Of a DNA stretch of 37,437 bases, positions 7,471 through 14,880 are shown one piece after another; the first letter of the stretch is position 1, and every line of letters starts with the position of its first letter. The stretch is taken from assembly GCA_009784635.1 (NCBI GenBank), contig WRBG01000001.1:1-37437 (forward strand), written 5' to 3'. A program made the position numbers and the translations under genes. The stretch is from Bacteroidales bacterium (GTDB lineage Bacteria; Bacteroidota; Bacteroidia; Bacteroidales; UBA932). Below the pieces are notes generated by a model. The model made no database searches and had not been told where the DNA came from. It was given only the letters and a program-made list of their open reading frames with translations.

Positions 7471-9339
7471 ATGTCCTTTCTGGAACAAATCAATACCCCT
7501 TGCAACCTCAAAACGCTGGTTCCCGACCAATTAAAAGCCCTTTGCGCCGAACTGCGCGCCTACATTATAGACTGCTGCGCCGGCAATCCGGGACATTTGG
7601 GTTCCAGCTTAGGCACGGTAGAACTTACCGTAGCCCTTCATTATGTATTTAATACCCCAAAAGACAAGCTGATTTGGGATGTCGGCCACCAAACTTACGC
7701 CCACAAAATCCTTACCGGTCGCCGCGAAGCCTTTAAGACAAAGCGCACCTACGGAGGCATCAGCGGATTCCCCAAAATCAGCGAGAGTCCTTACGACGCT
7801 TTTGGCGCCGGACATGCCTCCACCTCCATATCGGCTGCCTTGGGAATGGCTGTAGCCGCCGAACTCCAAGGCTCAGACGAGCAGATTGTGGCCATTATTG
7901 GAGACGGAGCGCTCACAGGGGGCTTGGCTTTTGAAGGATTGAATAATGCCGGAGCCAGAGGCGCCAATATGCTGGTAGTTGTGAACGACAACCAAATATC
8001 CATTGACGCCAATGTCGGCGCCATGCACCACTACCTCATTAAGCTCTCCACGTCTAAACGGTACAACCGCTTTAAGCAGGTACTTTGGGATTTTTTTGGC
8101 GCCACCGGATTGCGATGGCTTATCCAAAAGTTTGTCAACACCACAAAGTTGGCTTTTTTTGGCAAAAGCACTTTGTTTGCCGCCATGGGGTTTCGCTACT
8201 TTGGCGTTATTGACGGCCACAACCTGACGCAACTCATCAAGGTACTCAAGCGGCTCAAGGAGTTGGAAGGCCCTAAGCTCCTCCATATCCGTACCGTCAA
8301 AGGAAAAGGTTATGAGCCGGCAGAAAAAGAACAGTCCATTTGGCACGCCCCGGGCACCTTTGATATAAATACGGGGGAACGCACCGATACCTGCAAGGAG
8401 CTTAGTCGCGCCAGATATCAAGACGTTTTTGGCGCCACCCTGCTGGAACTGGCACAGCAAAACGATAAAATTATAGGCATCACCCCTGCCATGCCCACCG
8501 GCTCTTCTCTGAACATCATGATGGAGGCGATTCCCAAACGCGCTTTTGACGTGGGTATTGCAGAGGCCCATGCCGTAACCTTTTCTGCCGGTCTTGCCGC
8601 ACAGGGATACCTCCCCTATTGCTGTATCTACTCCTCCTTTATGCAACGCGCATATGATTCTGTTATCCACGATATTGCTCTGCAAAACCTAAAAGTGGTG
8701 CTTTGCCTCGACCGAGGTGGCTTAGTGGGGGAAGATGGTCCTACCCATCACGGAGTATTTGACTTAGCCTATTTTCGGTTAGTCCCCGGCCTCATGATTG
8801 CCGCCCCTCGAAACGAATGGGAACTCCGTAATTTACTGTTTTCCGCACAAACATCCGACTACAAGGCGATAAGTATTCGATACCCCAGAGGAAACACCAC
8901 CGGCGCCGACTGGAGACAGGCTTTTGAGTACATAGCTCCCGGCGCCGCCGAGCTGCTGCATCAAGGCTCCGATATTGCGGTACTGAGTTTGGGATGGCCG
9001 GGAAATACGGCCTTGGAAGCGGCCAAAGAGTTAAAAGAGGAGGGTATTGGCGTACAACTATGGAATATGCGCTTTCTAAAGCCCTTAGACCACAGCGTCC
9101 TTGCCGAATTAGCCTCTCGGTATACCAAAGTGATTACCATCGAAGACGGAGTATTGAGCGGCGGTCTGTACGGAGCCATAGCCGAATACATCGCCTCCTC
9201 TGCGCCCCATATTACGCTCCGTGGCATCGGATTGCCGGACCAATTTATTGAGCAGGGGTCGCTGCCGGAGTTGTATCAAGTTTACGGATTGAATAAGGAA
9301 GCTATATGTAAGACCATTAAAGAATCAATTGCGCCATGA
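7471..9339 (+). CDS. dxs: 1-deoxy-D-xylulose-5-phosphate synthase
   Basis: Thiamine-diphosphate enzyme that condenses pyruvate and glyceraldehyde 3-phosphate to DXP, the entry step of the MEP isoprenoid pathway and a source of thiamine and pyridoxal precursors. The 622-residue protein shows NPGHLGSSLGTVELT (His near residue 42), WDVGHQTYAHKIL, and the TPP/Mg motif GDGALTGG (about residue 145) ending in VNDNQIS. The transketolase pyrimidine domain follows with AEAHAVTFSAGLA, the DRGGLVGEDGPTHHG loop specific to DXS, and a C-terminal transketolase domain with IEDGVLSGG. It reads GALTGG where many DXS have GALTAG; otherwise the motifs are standard. The end overlaps the antiporter start (ATGA). 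Confidence 0.93.
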   Translation: MSFLEQINTPCNLKTLVPDQLKALCAELRAYIIDCCAGNPGHLGSSLGTVELTVALHYVFNTPKDKLIWDVGHQTYAHKILTGRREAFKTKRTYGGISGFPKISESPYDAFGAGHASTSISAALGMAVAAELQGSDEQIVAIIGDGALTGGLAFEGLNNAGARGANMLVVVNDNQISIDANVGAMHHYLIKLSTSKRYNRFKQVLWDFFGATGLRWLIQKFVNTTKLAFFGKSTLFAAMGFRYFGVIDGHNLTQLIKVLKRLKELEGPKLLHIRTVKGKGYEPAEKEQSIWHAPGTFDINTGERTDTCKELSRARYQDVFGATLLELAQQNDKIIGITPAMPTGSSLNIMMEAIPKRAFDVGIAEAHAVTFSAGLAAQGYLPYCCIYSSFMQRAYDSVIHDIALQNLKVVLCLDRGGLVGEDGPTHHGVFDLAYFRLVPGLMIAAPRNEWELRNLLFSAQTSDYKAISIRYPRGNTTGADWRQAFEYIAPGAAELLHQGSDIAVLSLGWPGNTALEAAKELKEEGIGVQLWNMRFLKPLDHSVLAELASRYTKVITIEDGVLSGGLYGAIAEYIASSAPHITLRGIGLPDQFIEQGSLPELYQVYGLNKEAICKTIKESIAP

Positions 9340-11570
9340 CTCATCTTCCCCATTTGATTGCTGACCTCGGCTTGATTCTAATCATCGCCGGAGTCGTAAC
9401 CTTGATTTTCAAGTTTCTCAAACAGCCCTTGGTGCTGGGGTACATTGTGGCAGGAATTTTGGTCAGTCCCCATTTTATTGTGTTCCCTTCGGTCGCCGAT
9501 ATGAACAACATTAAAGTTTGGTCCGAAATCGGGGTAATCATTCTGCTTTTTGCTCATGGTATCGAATTTAGTTTCAAAAAGTTGCTCAATGTGGGAACCA
9601 CAGCTACGGTTGCGGGAGTCATCAGTATTGTGTCCATGCTGTTAATCGGCTATCTTGCCGGACTGATGATGGGATTGAGCGAAGTAGCGAGCATCTTTTT
9701 TGGGGGTATGTTGTCTATGTCGTCCACTACAATCATCATCAAGGCGTTTGGAGATATGGGCTGGCAAAAAAAACGATTTGCCCGTATCGTATGCGGGGTA
9801 TTGATTGTAGAAGACCTTGCCGCCATTCTGATGCTGGTTGTTTTCACCGCTTTGGCTACCGTTCATTCGGCCGGCGAATCAAATGCTGCCGACATTATAC
9901 ATACCACGCTGGTGTTGGGCGTATTTGTATTGACTTGCGGGGCCATCGGGATTTTCATCATTCCCACGCTGCTCAAAAAACTCAAGAAATTCCTTAGCGA
10001 TGAAACCCTGCTGATTATATCGCTCGGCCTGTGCCTCGGTATGGTTATTTTTTCGGACTATTTGGGATATTCGGTGGCATTGGGCGCGTTCATGATGGGG
10101 GCTATTTTGGCCGAGACCGTCGAGGCAAGGCGGATAGAATATCTGATTAATCCGCTGAAAGACCTTTTTGGGGCCATCTTTTTTGTGTCGGTCGGCATGA
10201 TGGTGGTTCCGGAAACATTGGTGGAGTACGCCGGCATCATTGCCATAGTTACGGTCATCGTGCTTGTGGGCAGGATTGTTTTTGACAGCCTTGGCGTACT
10301 TGCCTCGGGCGAAGGATTAAAAACTTCGCTGCAATCGGGTATGAGTTTGGCCCAAATCGGGGAGTTTTCCTTTATCATTGCCGTGGTGGGTATCAATTTG
10401 AGGGTGTTGGACGACTTCATCTTTGACGTAATCGTGGCGGTTTCTGTGATTACTACATTTACAACGCCTTACTGCATCAAATATTCGGAATCCTGTTATA
10501 AATTCATCGAAAAAAGATTTCCGGCTAAATGGCAGGTACTCATTTACGGATATGGAGCGTCTCAGTATAGGACCATCAACGAAATCTCCCATGTGAAGCA
10601 CATTTTAAAAACAACCCTGCCCCCGTTTTTTATCTACTCGTCGCTTTTGGGAGTGGTTGCCATTATATCGCAGCGCGTCATCGTTCCATACATCACAGAA
10701 CAAATACCTTCTACGATTGGCTCCCTGTTGGCGGCGACTGTATGTATCGGCGTCATGGCCCCGTTTATCTTTGCCATGGCCGGCCGGAAAAAAAGCAGGG
10801 AATTGTATAAAGAACTGTGGGATACCCACACGGTAAACAAAATAGTCATTCTTTCGGTAATACTTCTAAAACTTGCGGCATGCGTAGGTTTTGTGATGTA
10901 CATCCTGTTGTGGATTTTTCCTCAATACAAAGCCTTGATTTTGCTGGCCTCCATCATCATTATCACAGCCATTGTGATGATACAGGGCTTCATTGCCCAG
11001 TCAGACATCATGGAACAGCATTTTATTGATAACTTTCGCAATACGGAAGATGCCATTAACGAACGCAGCAAAAAACAGCTGACCAACAACAATATTCACA
11101 TTGAGGAAATCATTGTATCGCCCGACACCCCTATTGTGGGTAAAACGCTGGGAGAACTTGATTTATTCAATCGTACGGGAGCAAATATCGTCTCCATAGA
11201 AAGGGGTTCAGATAGAATCAATATCCCCGGCAGGGATACCATGATTTTTCCTTACGACAGGCTGATTGTAGCGGCTACCGACGAGGGATTGAACGACTTG
11301 ACTGCGGCATTAAGTGAAATCAGCAGCAAGCAAGCCGATTCTCCCAAGGAGCAAATCAACATATCTTTATACGAGATTGCCTCGGGAAATATGTATATCG
11401 GGAGGCAGATAAGCGAATTAGACCTGCGGGATAAACATCAATGTATGATTATCGGAATTGACAGGAACGAGAGTTCCATGCCCAGATTCTCCGGCGATAC
11501 CGTGCTTATGGAAGGAGATATATTGTGGCTGGCGGGAGAACAGGACAAATTAGACACGTTTGAGCTGTAA
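9336..11570 (+). CDS. CPA2-type cation/proton antiporter with tandem RCK_C domains
   Basis: Inner-membrane exchanger of the KefB/NapA-like monovalent cation:proton antiporter-2 family, probably for K+ or Na+ against H+. The first 380 residues or so form about a dozen hydrophobic segments with the family motifs LKQPLVLGYIVAG, LLFAHGIEFSFKKL, IVCGVLIVEDLAAI and LIGYLAG. Four further membrane segments lie at about residues 425-555. The cytoplasmic tail has two RCK_C (TrkA-C) domains in tandem (about 590-665 and 675-744), each with the pattern of a G-K/R-x-L/I-x-E-L-D-L turn. I see no Rossmann GxGxxG nucleotide site between membrane part and RCK_C domains. It overlaps dxs by four bases. The transported ion is not certain. 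Confidence 0.86.
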   Translation: MTHLPHLIADLGLILIIAGVVTLIFKFLKQPLVLGYIVAGILVSPHFIVFPSVADMNNIKVWSEIGVIILLFAHGIEFSFKKLLNVGTTATVAGVISIVSMLLIGYLAGLMMGLSEVASIFFGGMLSMSSTTIIIKAFGDMGWQKKRFARIVCGVLIVEDLAAILMLVVFTALATVHSAGESNAADIIHTTLVLGVFVLTCGAIGIFIIPTLLKKLKKFLSDETLLIISLGLCLGMVIFSDYLGYSVALGAFMMGAILAETVEARRIEYLINPLKDLFGAIFFVSVGMMVVPETLVEYAGIIAIVTVIVLVGRIVFDSLGVLASGEGLKTSLQSGMSLAQIGEFSFIIAVVGINLRVLDDFIFDVIVAVSVITTFTTPYCIKYSESCYKFIEKRFPAKWQVLIYGYGASQYRTINEISHVKHILKTTLPPFFIYSSLLGVVAIISQRVIVPYITEQIPSTIGSLLAATVCIGVMAPFIFAMAGRKKSRELYKELWDTHTVNKIVILSVILLKLAACVGFVMYILLWIFPQYKALILLASIIIITAIVMIQGFIAQSDIMEQHFIDNFRNTEDAINERSKKQLTNNNIHIEEIIVSPDTPIVGKTLGELDLFNRTGANIVSIERGSDRINIPGRDTMIFPYDRLIVAATDEGLNDLTAALSEISSKQADSPKEQINISLYEIASGNMYIGRQISELDLRDKHQCMIIGIDRNESSMPRFSGDTVLMEGDILWLAGEQDKLDTFEL

Positions 11571-11594
11571 AACGCTCCTGCTTTTTACTTTTTT

Positions 11595-11624
11595 TTTGTA
11601 AATCAGAAAAAAGAGCTATCTTTG
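11595..11624 (+). promoter_or_regulatory. Bacteroidota-type promoter of the tRNA-tuf operon
   Basis: TTTG at 11595-11598 and TATCTTTG at 11617-11624 match the Bacteroidota -33 (TTTG) and -7 (TAnnTTTG) elements, with an 18-base spacer. A T-run precedes the -33 box. The expected start point falls at about 11630, a few bases before the first tRNA, as expected for a strong stable-RNA promoter. Confidence 0.75.
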
Positions 11625-11638
11625 CCGCTCCAAAAATT

Positions 11639-11712
11639 GCCGATGTAGCTCAGTTGGCCAGAGCAGCTGATTTGTAATCAGCTGGTCGGGGGTTCGAATC
11701 CCTCCATCGGCT
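11639..11712 (+). tRNA. tRNA-Thr (anticodon TGT)
   Basis: Full cloverleaf: acceptor GCCGATG pairs with CATCGGC, the anticodon stem GCTGA/TCAGC holds the loop TTTGTAA, and the T arm reads GGGGG-TTCGAAT-CCCTC with one G-T pair. The discriminator is T and no CCA is encoded. It is the first RNA of a cluster in the thrU-tyrU-glyT-thrT-tufB order known from E. coli. Confidence 0.95.
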
Positions 11713-11751
11713 CTGCATCTACAGAGGTGAAACGTAGTTCTTTAACATATC

Positions 11752-11834
11752 GGGGAGATACCAAAGTGGCCAACTGGGGCAGACTGTAAATCTGTTGTCG
11801 CACGACTTCGGAGGTTCGAATCCTCCTCTCCCCA
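11752..11834 (+). tRNA. tRNA-Tyr (anticodon GTA)
   Basis: Class II tRNA of 83 bases: acceptor GGGGAGA/TCTCCCC, anticodon loop CTGTAAA, a long variable arm (about GTTGTCGCACGAC), and T arm GGAGG-TTCGAAT-CCTCC. The discriminator is A; no CCA is encoded. The long variable arm is typical of bacterial tRNA-Tyr. Confidence 0.95.
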
Positions 11835-11840
11835 CAAACC

Positions 11841-11997
11841 AAAAACAACTCCTGCCGAGAGGCAAGAGTAACAAACGAAAAAATGTAGCGCAAATTCATT
11901 TGCAGGTAAATTTTTGAACTTGTTCCGGCAGAGCCGGGGGGTTGTTTTTAGTTTGAAGTCCCCCTTATAGGATCAGCGAGCGCAGCGAGCTAATCCT
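11841..11997 (+). other. Structured spacer between tRNA-Tyr and tRNA-Gly
   Basis: This 178-base gap between two tRNAs has no gene but holds nested inverted repeats. AAAAACAAC (11841-11849) pairs with GTTGTTTTT (11941-11949). Inside it CTGCCG (11852-11857) pairs with CGGCAG (11926-11931), and within that GCAAAT/ATTTGC (11890-11895/11898-11903) forms a tight hairpin. A second unit, AGGAT with ATCCT (11969-11973/11993-11997), encloses AGC/GCT around a loop of GCGAGCGCAGCGA type. It could be a processing structure in the tRNA precursor or an inserted repeat element. No Rfam family is recognised by eye. Confidence 0.5.
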
Positions 11998-12012
11998 CTT
12001 TGACATACACAT

Positions 12013-12085
12013 GCGGAAGTAGCTCAGTCGGTAGAGCATCAGCCTTCCAAGCTGAGGGTCGCGGGTTCGAACCTCGTCTTCCGCT
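12013..12085 (+). tRNA. tRNA-Gly (anticodon TCC)
   Basis: Acceptor GCGGAAG/CTTCCGC, D arm GCTC/GAGC, anticodon stem TCAGC/GCTGA with loop CTTCCAA, and T arm around GTTCGAAC. The discriminator is T and no CCA is encoded. Third RNA of the thr-tyr-gly-thr cluster. Confidence 0.95.
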
Positions 12086-12095
12086 CTACAAATCA

Positions 12096-12111
12096 CTTCG
12101 CTCTGGCGAAG
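12096..12111 (+). other. Short hairpin between tRNA-Gly and tRNA-Thr
   Basis: CTTCGC-TCTG-GCGAAG forms a perfect 6-bp stem with a 4-base loop in the 33-base spacer. There is no U-run, so it is more likely a processing or spacing stem of the tRNA precursor than a terminator. Confidence 0.4.
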
Positions 12112-12118
12112 CGGACAG

Positions 12119-12190
12119 GCCAGCGTAGCTCAGGGGTAGAGCGCTTCCTTGGTAAGGAAGAGGTCGCGAGTTCAATTCTCGCCGCCGGCT
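12119..12190 (+). tRNA. tRNA-Thr (anticodon GGT)
   Basis: Anticodon stem CTTCC/GGAAG with loop TTGGTAA, T arm GCGAG-TTCAATT-CTCGC, D arm GCTC/GAGC. The acceptor stem GCCAGCG/CGCCGGC has one A-C mismatch at the fourth pair (12122 against 12186). The discriminator is T; no CCA is encoded. It lies directly before tuf, as thrT does before tufB in E. coli. Confidence 0.92.
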
Positions 12191-12230
12191 CAAAATTAGT
12201 AAATAACAAACATTAAACATTATATCAATT

Positions 12231-13418
12231 ATGGCAAAAGAAACTTTTAAAAGGGACAAGCCGCACGTAAATGTTGGTACCATTGGTCACGTTGACCATG
12301 GCAAAACCACCCTAACTGCGGCTATCACCATGGTATTGGCAAAAAAAGGCCTTTCCGAGCAACGCTCGTTCGACTCTATTGACAACGCTCCCGAAGAAAA
12401 AGAGCGTGGTATCACCATCAACACTGCCCATGTTGAGTACCAAACAGCCAACCGCCACTATGCCCACGTAGACTGTCCGGGCCACGCCGACTATGTGAAA
12501 AACATGGTGACAGGCGCCGCTCAGATGGACGGCGCGATTATTGTGGTAGCCGCCACCGACGGCCCCATGCCCCAAACCCGCGAACACATTCTGCTGGCGC
12601 GTCAGGTGAACGTACCCCGTATTGTAGTATACCTCAACAAGGTTGACTTGGTTGACGACCCCGAAATGTTGGACCTTGTAGAAATGGAAGTACGCGAACT
12701 TTTGAGTTTCTACAGTTTTGACGGCGACAACGCCCCCGTAATCCGCGGGTCTGCTTTGGCCGCTCTGAACGGAGACGCCGAAGGAGAAGCCAAAGTGATG
12801 GAATTGATGGATGCTGTTGACTCTTACATTCCCATTCCTCCACGCGAAAACGAAAAACCTTTTGTAATGCCCGTAGAAGACGTGTTCTCTATCACCGGTC
12901 GCGGTACCGTGGCTACAGGACGTATTGAAACCGGCGTAATTAAAACAGGAGAAGAAGTGGAAGTCATTGGCTTGGGCGAAAAGCCGAGGAAAACAGTCGT
13001 TACCGGCGTAGAAATGTTCCGCAAAATCCTCGACAGAGGCGAAGCCGGCGACAACGTAGGTTTGCTCCTCCGTGGTATTGACAAAAAAGAAATCAAACGC
13101 GGACAGGTAATTGCAAAGCCCGGAACCATTACCCCCCACAAACTGTTCCAAGCTGAGATTTACGTGCTTAAGAAAGAAGAAGGCGGACGCCACACTCCTT
13201 TCCACAACAACTACCGTCCCCAATTCTTCCTGCGCACCCTTGACGTTACCGGTGAAATCCAACTCCCCGAAGGAGTAGAAATGGTTATGCCGGGCGATAA
13301 CGTATCTATCACCGTAGCTTTGATTTACCCCGTAGCCATCAACGAAGGACTCCGCTTTGCTATTCGCGAAGGAGGCCGCACCGTGGGCGCCGGACAGGTA
13401 ACCAAACTATTAGACTAA
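12231..13418 (+). CDS. tuf: Elongation factor Tu
   Basis: GTPase that brings aminoacyl-tRNA to the ribosomal A site. The 395-residue protein shows G1 GHVDHGKTT, switch I with RGITI, G3 DCPGH, G4 NKVD, and the usual domain 2/3 motifs such as EDVFSITGRGTVATGR and a C-terminal REGGRTVGAGQV. The leader before the ATG is A/T-rich (AAACATTATATCAATT) without a clear Shine-Dalgarno sequence, as is common for strongly expressed Bacteroidota genes. It is transcribed behind four tRNAs and ends before a hairpin and tRNA-Trp, so the tRNA-tuf part can be processed from a long transcript. Confidence 0.98.
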   Translation: MAKETFKRDKPHVNVGTIGHVDHGKTTLTAAITMVLAKKGLSEQRSFDSIDNAPEEKERGITINTAHVEYQTANRHYAHVDCPGHADYVKNMVTGAAQMDGAIIVVAATDGPMPQTREHILLARQVNVPRIVVYLNKVDLVDDPEMLDLVEMEVRELLSFYSFDGDNAPVIRGSALAALNGDAEGEAKVMELMDAVDSYIPIPPRENEKPFVMPVEDVFSITGRGTVATGRIETGVIKTGEEVEVIGLGEKPRKTVVTGVEMFRKILDRGEAGDNVGLLLRGIDKKEIKRGQVIAKPGTITPHKLFQAEIYVLKKEEGGRHTPFHNNYRPQFFLRTLDVTGEIQLPEGVEMVMPGDNVSITVALIYPVAINEGLRFAIREGGRTVGAGQVTKLLD

Positions 13419-13436
13419 TACCCGCATTTCAGGCCG

Positions 13437-13461
13437 GAGTTAGTCCGCTACGGACTAACTC
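13437..13461 (+). terminator. Hairpin between tuf and tRNA-Trp
   Basis: GAGTTAGTCCG (13437-13447) and CGGACTAACTC (13451-13461) form a perfect 11-bp stem with a 3-base loop (CTA). Only three Ts follow, so termination would be partial; it may instead protect the tuf mRNA 3' end or direct processing before tRNA-Trp. Confidence 0.55.
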
Positions 13462-13476
13462 TTTGGTCTGCAATAC

Positions 13477-13547
13477 AGGGGCATAGTTCAAGGGTAGAAT
13501 AGCGGTCTCCAAAACCGTTGATGGGCGTTCGAATCGCTCTGCCCCTG
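13477..13547 (+). tRNA. tRNA-Trp (anticodon CCA)
   Basis: Acceptor AGGGGCA/TGCCCCT, anticodon stem with loop CTCCAAA, T arm around GTTCGAAT, discriminator G, no encoded CCA. Its place between tuf and secE is the classic bacterial arrangement. Confidence 0.95.
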
Positions 13548-13577
13548 CTAATCTTAGAGGTTACGCAAAAAGATTAG
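13548..13577 (+). other. Stem directly after tRNA-Trp
   Basis: CTAATCTT (13548-13555) pairs with AAGATTAG (13570-13577) around a 14-base loop, starting right at the tRNA 3' end. This could guide 3' processing of the tRNA. The rest of the spacer up to secE (13578-13648) shows no clear signal. Confidence 0.35.
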
Positions 13578-13648
13578 TTAACATAGCCCAAGACCCGCTT
13601 CCAAGGTTAAGGGTATATAACAACAGTACAAAATTAACATGTACCTAA

Positions 13649-13843
13649 ATGAACAAAATTAAAACGTATCTCAAAGACTCATACAACGAGTTGGTACACA
13701 AAGTAACTTGGCCGACTTGGGCTCAGCTGCAAAGCAGTGCGATTGTGGTGATGATTGCTTCGGTCATTTTTGCCGCGGTCATTTTTGCGATGGACGTTGT
13801 GTTTAGAACCATTATGACCAACATTTACAACATGTTGTACTAG
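13649..13843 (+). CDS. secE: Protein translocase subunit SecE
   Basis: Small subunit of the SecYEG channel in the inner membrane, which clamps SecY. The 64-residue protein has the short single-span form: an amphipathic N-terminal helix with the conserved ELVHKVTWPTW (K-V-x-W-P) segment, then one membrane helix (about residues 31-53, IVVMIASVIFAAVIFAMDVV). It sits between tRNA-Trp and nusG, as expected. The spacing to nusG is 14 bases. Confidence 0.95.
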   Translation: MNKIKTYLKDSYNELVHKVTWPTWAQLQSSAIVVMIASVIFAAVIFAMDVVFRTIMTNIYNMLY

Positions 13844-13857
13844 TAAAAGAGCAAGTA

Positions 13858-14406
13858 ATGAATGAAGTTACCAAAAAATGGTATGTCGTCAGAGCGGCCG
13901 GAGGTAAAGAGAAAAAGGCTAAAGAGTACATAGACAACGAGATTAAACGATTGAAGCTCGAAGACTATGTTTCTCAGGTGCTGATTCCTACCGAGAAAAT
14001 TTACCAAATCAAAAACGGTAAAAAAATCAGTAAGGAGCGTATCTTTTACCCCGGGTACATTTTAATCGAAGTCGCGCTAACCGCAGAAATCCAACACTTG
14101 ATTCGGAATGTTACCCATGTTTCCGGCTTCCTTGGCGAGACCAAGGGCGGGCTTCCGGTTCCGCTTCGCCAAAGCGAAGTGAACAGAATTTTGGGTAAGG
14201 TTGATGAGTTGATTGACCGAGAAGAAGAAATCATTACTCCTTTCTTTACCGGAGAAGCAGTCAAGGTGGTAGACGGGCCGTTCAACGGCTTTAACGGCAC
14301 CATCGAGGAAATCTCCGAGGACAAGAAGAAGCTAAAGGTAATGGTTAAAATCTTTGGACGGAAAACGCTGTTGGAGTTAAATTTTGTACAAGTAGAAAAA
14401 GAATAA
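13858..14406 (+). CDS. nusG: Transcription termination/antitermination factor NusG
   Basis: Binds the RNA polymerase clamp and links transcription with Rho and with the ribosome. The 182-residue protein has the NGN domain (KKWYVVRAAGGKEKKA at the start, FYPGYILIEV, VTHVSGFLG) and a C-terminal KOW domain with GEAVKVVDGPFNGFNGTIEE. Length is standard. The neighbours secE and rplK are the conserved order, and spacing is short, so it is part of the same operon. Confidence 0.96.
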   Translation: MNEVTKKWYVVRAAGGKEKKAKEYIDNEIKRLKLEDYVSQVLIPTEKIYQIKNGKKISKERIFYPGYILIEVALTAEIQHLIRNVTHVSGFLGETKGGLPVPLRQSEVNRILGKVDELIDREEEIITPFFTGEAVKVVDGPFNGFNGTIEEISEDKKKLKVMVKIFGRKTLLELNFVQVEKE

Positions 14407-14418
14407 ACAATTAACATT

Positions 14419-14865
14419 ATGGCTAAAGAAATTGCCGCATTTATAAAATTACAGATTAAAGGCGGTGCTGCAAACCCCTCTCCTCCGGTAGGACCGGCGT
14501 TGGGTTCCAAGGGCGTAAATATCATGGATTTTTGCAAGCAATTCAATGCAAGAACTCAAGATAGGGCCGGTAAAGTTTTGCCTGTGATTATCACTGTATA
14601 CATTGATAAGTCCTTTAACTTTATCGTAAAGAATCCCCCCGTTCCCATCCAGTTGAAAGAAGCCGCCAAAATCCAGTCCGGTTCTCCCGAACCTAACCGG
14701 AAGAAAGTAGCTTCTGTAACATGGGCGCAGGTTCGTCAGATTGCCGAAGATAAAATGCCCGACATGAATGCTTTTACGCTTAAATCGGCTATGAGCATGG
14801 TGGCAGGAACCGCCCGCAGTATGGGCATCAATGTAGAGGGCGCTTTTCCCCAAGATGTAACCTAA
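14419..14865 (+). CDS. rplK: 50S ribosomal protein L11
   Basis: L11 forms the base of the stalk at the GTPase-associated centre of 23S rRNA and contacts elongation factors. The 148-residue protein has the typical N-terminal segment KLQIKGGAANPSPPVGPALG, the KNPP turn, and a C-terminal rRNA-binding helix region ending with GTARSMGI. It lies 12 bases after nusG and 15 bases before rplA. Confidence 0.97.
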   Translation: MAKEIAAFIKLQIKGGAANPSPPVGPALGSKGVNIMDFCKQFNARTQDRAGKVLPVIITVYIDKSFNFIVKNPPVPIQLKEAAKIQSGSPEPNRKKVASVTWAQVRQIAEDKMPDMNAFTLKSAMSMVAGTARSMGINVEGAFPQDVT

Positions 14866-14880
14866 AAATTTCATGCAGAA

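Noticed and set aside
12312..13262. A 316-codon open frame opposite tuf, and a similar 326-codon one opposite rpoC (23745-24725)
   Set aside because: Biased codon use of highly expressed genes leaves few stops on the opposite strand. The predicted proteins are Phe/His/Gly-rich and resemble no family.
14164..14179. CTTCGC-CAAA-GCGAAG hairpin with the same arms as the one at 12096-12111
   Set aside because: It lies inside the nusG coding sequence and encodes normal NusG residues; six-base arms are easily shared by chance.
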